Part shown: positions 59,901-64,000 of the stretch, one piece after another
Position numbering within the stretch: the stretch's first letter is position 1
Layout: each line of letters opens with the position of its first letter
Assembly (NCBI GenBank): GCA_023630585.1
Contig: CM042540.1
Span: 24,893,769-24,957,768 of the forward strand
Direction of reading: 5' to 3'
Source of the DNA: Cranoglanis bouderius
Lineage: Eukaryota > Chordata > Actinopteri > Siluriformes > Cranoglanididae
Length of the DNA: 64,000 nt
Made by a program: the position numbers and the translations under genes
Notes under the pieces: model-generated
What the model saw: the letters and a program-made list of their open reading frames with translations, nothing else
Databases searched by the model: none
What the model was told of the DNA's origin: nothing

Positions 59901-62900
59901 CATTATATGATTATTAAAGGTCTTGAAAAAACTACATTACTAACTGCACATTTAATCACTACATACGGTGATGTCTTTTATTTTATTGATTTTATGGTTA
60001 TGTCAGTGTTTGTCCAGGTGGGCAAGAGAACAGTGAGTGGAAGAGGACGGTGTGCCACAGGAGTCCAGGAGCACAGGTTAAAGTAGCAGCTGTGGTTAAA
60101 ACCTCCCTGACAACCTGTACCACACCAAAACCCGCCCCTAGAAAAAGGAGGAAAATTCACCCATCTGGGTTTAGGGGCAAAGGCAAGCAAATCTATACTT
60201 ATTCTGTCAGCATTTGTATTGACAATAATGCCACTGTAGATATAGCACCCATCCAGTGAGGAAACAAATACATGCAACAACCCTCAGTCCTCTGTTGTTG
60301 TTATTATTAAATACATTCTTAGTTTGCAGAAGAGGGACTTTATATTTCAAACAGTAAAACATGTATACTCCTTGTAATTGAGTCCATTAGTAAAGGCCTC
60401 TCTCTATTTTGTGTTATGTTATATACTTCTTTCAGTCATTAGTAACACACTGTGTGAAGCAGAATTGAATCTCTGAAAATGTTCTGTCCAGAAAACAATA
60501 TCTTTATTCTAGTGCTACACTCTTTTGGCCACTAGATGGCAGCATGAAATATCTGTAAAATTTCAGATCCAGCTTCAGCGGATCATAAACCAGCAGTCAG
60601 CCGTGGCTCGAGATCATAGATTTTGGTGGGACAGGACGACATTAATAATAACATAGCTTCAAACGAAATTCAGTTGAGAGGCTTTCTCACAGCTTATAGT
60701 AGTCTAGTTAATGTAACCCTGTAATAGGCAGTTGAAAGTTGACAACATACGTTCATCCAGCCTAGTAGTTCTGTTTGAGTGGTTTTAGACATGCCCAACT
60801 ACATCTCAATAACCACAAAAAAGTTCCTGAAACTAGCCCAAAAAATCTGGCACTAGAAAAGGGAGACACGTTTAGACACACTGTATACACTTGCACTTTG
60901 TTTATTTAAATGTATTAGATTTAATTCAGGTTATTTGCTATAAAACAAGATCTTGGCGGTTGAAGAGTATTTAAACTCAAATCTTGCAACACCATTAACT
61001 GTCTTGTCCACAGCTCTGACTGATGTATATGATAGGAATTACTGCTTCTATGGACGAGCCTGCAACAGTATCAGTTTGCATGAAATCTTTCTCATCTCTT
61101 TTACATTCGGCTTGAGTTAATCCTTTAGTTACATATGCTACACATCTGTTTCAGGCACTCTCTAAAGCACTGCTGGTGTAAAATGCACAAATGTCTCATT
61201 TGTCAAAAGAGTTTGCATGAATTTATTCTGCCTTGAAACAAACGCCATTTAAAAATGTAGTGCTGCATTTAGTGTGTATTTTCCTTGGTTCCCTTTCTGA
61301 AAGTGATGAAAATATATAATGTAGTGCCTCAAGTATGGAAATTATTCTGATTTTGCTGGGAGCTCTGCATACCACTGCCCTTCACATCAGCGCAAACTAG
61401 ATTATATATCAACTCATGACATTAGAATAACAAAGCCTGCTGTTATTGTTTCCATACATGAGTCAGATCTGTGAACTTGGGCTTAGCTGGTGGTCATGAA
61501 TGACCTGACGCAGGAATTAATGAGGCAACATGGGTGTTACGAGTGCTTTATTTCCTGTTGGGGTAATGAGTGACTCACTGGGAGTAAAGTCCATTAACAG
61601 ACTAAACAGAGACCTCCCAGCAGTATAAACCTTGTTTCATTATAATGTATAATGATATAGAACAGTGACCTTTCCAAATGGTTAAACATTAAAAATGTTA
61701 ATATAACCATATTGCAATAAATGAGTTATTTTACTGTGTCATTTTTTACTGGCAGATTTTAAATCTGAGCTTCACACTGATGTAGAGTCAGGCCCAGTGT
61801 AAGGGCCATCCACCCCATGTTTTACATGCAACTGAATGTGTTGTCTGTGTGATCTGACTATTGTGTTGTGAGTACAGGCATACAGCAGGGAGGAAGGAGA
61901 ACAGCAGGGTGATTAATGATCTGGATAGGTTTTTCTCCTGCTTTAATCACTCGGATTATTTGCTAAGCATAATAAGGTAGATGGCAAAACTGATCTCCGA
62001 TCATAGACTGTGACTTTTCAGTTCATATGTCAACAGGAACAACAACAGCTGCTGACACGCCCATTGTGCACCTTTTAAAACAGCTCTGACCAATCAGAAC
62101 TCCAGCTGCCTTATCAGCTATTCAAAAAATGGAAAGGCGGTTAAAATACATGCCTGCTTTCTTGTGTGCTGACACTGTTTCAAGTGAGACCTTTGAGTTA
62201 TGAGTGATCTTTAGCTTTGGTATTTAAGCATTTTTTGGTATGGACTGCCAACATACAGAGAGCAAGCCACTTGGTTGGTCTAATAAATGGCAGAAATTGT
62301 CATTCATTTTACAAACTCATGGTGAGTCTTGATATTTTTTAAGCCATTGTTTTTCTAATGAATGGGCAGACTTTTTTAGTTGGAGTGCATTGTTTAACAA
62401 AACTAATAAGCCAACTACGAAACTACGAAATGTATTTAAGTATCAACAATGAGCAAAATCAAAATAAATAAAATAACAGTATATGGTTAAAAGTTTTATT
62501 TTAGTGTTGAAAATGTTAGTTTTTGAGATCACCATCATTTTAATACTAAAAACAGGTGTTTAATATAGATGCCTTTTTGCCCACAGGCCAGTTGAAACTG
62601 ACAGTAACACCAGACAATGGTCTACTTCATATTCAGAGTAAGTACCATAACTCCTCATGTGCCATATTATGTATATACAATACTGTGCAAAAATTTTAGG
62701 CACATGCAAATAAATGCTGTAGAGCAAAGATGCCTTCAAAATAATGAAATTAAATGTTTCTACATTTAAAAAAAATACCACAAAGAGCAGTAAACAGTAG
62801 TAAATGACACAAAGTCAATATTTGGTGTAACAAAAAAAAAGAAACATTAAAATAATAGTCTCTGGCACAATTAGAGCAGTTTTATAAGGAAATGAGCTGG

Positions 62901-63938
62901 TAAGTTTTATTGAGCATCTTGCAGAACCAGCCACAGTTCTTCTGGAGACTTTGACTTTCTCACTTGCTTCTTATTTTTGCAGCAAAACCCTTCAGCCTTC
63001 ATTGTGTTTTTTGCCTGAAAAGTGGTCTCTTATGTAATATGCTGCTTTCTTTAATGACATACAAACATTGTTCTGTAACATTTAATTTTGTGCTATAAAA
63101 CTAATGTTTGGGAATCTAAAATGTTTTTGTATTGACTTGATAATGTAGAAGTCATTAAATAAATAAACTATAACAAAGTTTGTACTAAAAAAATAGGGTG
63201 CCTAAAACTTTTGCACAGTATTGTATAATTATTCTGAAATGACTTTCTAAATGCTATACATTAATGTTAATGACTACTCAACTTTGCTTGAAATCATTGT
63301 TTGGATAATTTGCATCATTGTTGACAGAAATAAATGAAAGTTTCTTACTTATTGTTCGGTGTCAAAAACCCACAGTTTTGGAAGCCAGGGGTCTGCTGGG
63401 ACGTGAGTGTAGGCCATGTGACTCGTATGTCAAGGTAGGTCAGTTAATAATGTATATTGTGTGGTTAGTGCAAACAATACTCCTTTTCATAAATTTGTGT
63501 TAAAAGGGTACAATACAACATGTAAAATGCATTTTTAATGCATCTATAGCTTGAATTATTTAGACAATGTTCTGGATTTAATGACAAAGTGAGATTTGTT
63601 TTCATCCATCCTCGTCATGTTATCCTCTGACAAGTTTTACCCTTAGACTGAACTCAGTCTCAGGCTCTGCTGCTTTCGGGCAGAAGACAGTATCTGGGTC
63701 GTCTGTCCGTTTAGATACAACCCAAAATGCAATGTGTTGGGTGACATCCCCTGCGTCCATGACACAAATGGCTTCATGTTATAGTGAAACGCATTCACAG
63801 AATGCAAAGAACACATTAATATGTGAGTGATGTTCTATTTCAGATAACTCTAGTTCCAGATGTTGACCACAGTAGAAGGCAGAAAACCAGGACTGTCATC
63901 AATTGCAAGAGTCCTGTTTTTAATGAGTCCTTTGTGAT
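52468..63938 (+). CDS. C2-domain protein, RGS3-like, 5' part (runs off the window)
   Basis: Six exons join in frame: 52468-52514, 58485-58652, 60007-60032, 62587-62637, 63376-63434, 63844-63938. The product opens MENRRTRRQSAHLDKR, has a basic low-complexity leader (about residues 1-80), then a C2 domain from about residue 82: QLKLTVTPDNGLLHIQILEA, RGLLGRECRPCDSYVKITLV, PDVDHSRRQKTRTV, CKSPVFNESF. The order GQLxLS..LLxHIxEGKGL..CDPYVKISLIPE..RxQKTxTV is the pattern of the N-terminal C2 domain of RGS3, a GTPase-activating protein for Gi/Gq alpha subunits; PDZ and RGS domains would lie beyond the right edge. C2 domains bind phospholipid or proteins. Other C2 proteins (synaptotagmin-like, RIM-like) are possible; the RGS3 match is by remembered pattern only. 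The 5' exons are less certain than the C2 exons. Confidence 0.6.
54253..55573. mobile_element. 1.3-kb TIR element of unknown class in C2-gene intron 1
   Basis: Arms of about 77 bp are inverted with roughly nine mismatches: left 54253-54329 (TATCTAGCTGCAGACCCGCA...), right 55497-55573. The arms are GC-rich in an AT-rich intron. No transposase frame inside; it contains a SINE at 54505. No target duplication is obvious at the ends I chose. Confidence 0.7.
54505..54715 (+). repeat. Fish SINE/LINE 3' element
   Basis: 'gtccttgggcaagacactga', 'accccaagttgctcctgatg', 'gtaaagcactttgtagaacc' and 'ggcactatataagtgcagac' plus 'catttaccat' are the conserved 3' body of a widespread teleost retroposon. Another SINE-type tail lies at about 55290-55345 ('gtaagttgctttaaataaaa'). 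Confidence 0.75.
56826..56912. repeat. (TA)n(TG)n(TA)n microsatellite
   Basis: Symmetrical compound repeat of about 87 bp. The rest of intron 1 (55574-58484) has nothing I recognise. Confidence 0.95.
58485..58652 (+). CDS. C2 gene exon 2
   Basis: Acceptor 'cttcttctag', donor gtatgc. Encodes 56 codons (RSTFKEPCWLQEPDSLVKRP, REITGNPDSMERKASARYIR, HRRVLAPSQQS) without a stop in the frame set by exon 1. No domain recognised. Confidence 0.55.
59155..59670 (+). pseudogene. Tc1-like transposase remnant
   Basis: Degenerate C-terminal part: FQHDNAPCT (about 59293), VEELEWPAQSSDLNP then DNFWNELE (about 59357-59427), and the right terminus 'gtgttcacatacctttggcc' 'atatagt' (59630-59660). Stops interrupt it. 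Confidence 0.75.
60007..60032 (+). CDS. C2 gene exon 3 (26 nt, tentative)
   Basis: Acceptor 'ggttatgtcag', donor gtgagt. This choice is the only one I found that carries the frame from exon 2 (phase 2) to exon 4 (phase 1) without a stop, adding NVCPGGQEN. Using the second AG (60018) as acceptor meets a TGA. Confidence 0.4.
60529..60543 (+). promoter_or_regulatory. CTCF-like motif (forward)
   Basis: CCACTAGATGGCAGC fits the CTCF core CCASYAGRKGGCRS exactly. Intronic in the C2 gene. Confidence 0.5.
60544..62586. other. C2 gene intron 3: no recognised feature
   Basis: AT-rich sequence. A word shared with intron 8 of dnm1 ('gctataaaacaagatcttgg', about 60940, versus its complement near 22407) suggests another dispersed element. 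Confidence 0.35.
62587..62637 (+). CDS. C2 gene exon 4 (C2 strand 1)
   Basis: Acceptor 'tgcccacag', donor gtaagt. Encodes QLKLTVTPDNGLLHIQ, the first strands of the C2 fold. Phase 1 at both ends. Confidence 0.75.
62678..63223. mobile_element. TIR MITE, copy 3 (inverted relative to copy 1)
   Basis: Ends CAATACTGTGCAAAAATTTT and complement of AAAACTTTTGCACAGTATTG, flanked by TA (62676-62677, 63224-63225). 546 bp, sharing 'tttataaggaaatgagctgg' and 'tctggagactttgactttct' (complements) with copy 1. Confidence 0.85.
63376..63434 (+). CDS. C2 gene exon 5
   Basis: Acceptor 'aaacccacag', donor gtaggt. Encodes LEARGLLGRECRPCDSYVK, the first calcium-loop region of the C2 fold; CDSYVK corresponds to the family's (C)DPYVK. 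Confidence 0.8.
63844..63938 (+). CDS. C2 gene exon 6
   Basis: Acceptor 'ttctatttcag', donor gtaagt. Encodes ITLVPDVDHSRRQKTRTVIN, CKSPVFNESFV. The RxQKTxTV and NPxFNExF-like segment form the middle strands of the C2 domain. The gene continues past the window. Confidence 0.82.
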
Positions 63939-64000
63939 GTAAGTACAGTATTCACAATACATCTTAACTGGCTACATGATATGGACAGAAATAGTATAAT

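Noticed and set aside
60019..60079. Alternative C2-gene exon starting at the second AG with RGRCATGVQEHR reading
   Set aside because: In the frame carried from exon 2 it hits TGA, and it leaves the wrong phase for exon 4.

Overview
The window comes from a teleost fish. The evidence is a long-intron vertebrate gene with GT-AG splice sites, abundant Tc1/mariner elements and TIR MITEs, tRNA-derived and V-SINE-like repeats, and very long (CA)n, (TA)n, (CT)n and (GA)n microsatellites. I cannot name the species from sequence alone; the repeat mix fits an otophysan or catfish-type genome, but that is a guess. No tRNA, rRNA, CRISPR array or bacterial-type feature was found.

Layout. Positions 1183-47868 (+) hold a dynamin gene, best matched to dynamin 1 (dnm1). 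I can place 21 internal coding exons in unbroken reading frame and three alternative terminal exons, all entered in the same codon phase. These give predicted proteins of 846, 860 and 859 residues: GTPase, middle, PH, GED and proline-rich domains. Two 12-nt microexons flank the PH module. From 52468 (+) to beyond the right edge lies the 5' part of a second gene with a C2 domain resembling that of RGS3. Its first exon sits in a CpG-rich, CCAAT-containing stretch, and six exons join in frame. Positions 47869-52467 are the dnm1 3' end plus intergenic sequence.

The introns carry most of the novelty. dnm1 intron 5 (11729-20226) contains a hAT-like element with an 8-bp target duplication. That element is itself interrupted by a PIF/Harbinger-like element (3-bp duplication, Myb/SANT ORF), which carries a Tc1 terminus and a (TA)n block. 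Next to it is a complete 4.07-kb LTR retrotransposon (16099-20168, antisense to dnm1, 5-bp duplication ACACC). Its only long ORF fuses a Ty3-type Gag fragment to a zinc finger that closely resembles the N-terminal C6H2 finger of methionine aminopeptidase 1, followed by a roughly 500-residue Pro/Ser repeat tail. No reverse transcriptase or integrase is present, so it must be mobilised in trans if it moves. A diverged solo LTR of the same family (6230-6975, duplication TCCAG) lies in dnm1 intron 1. This chimeric Gag element is my best candidate for an undescribed system.

Other elements: Tc1-like copies at 7618-9211, 27195-28730 (with a perfect 73-bp internal palindrome), 34683-35973 and 45014-46036; Tc1 fragments elsewhere; a MITE family in three copies; hAT-like, piggyBac-like and unclassified TIR elements; and several SINEs. 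Both splice sites of dnm1 intron 9 abut microsatellites next to the alternatively spliced exon-10 position.
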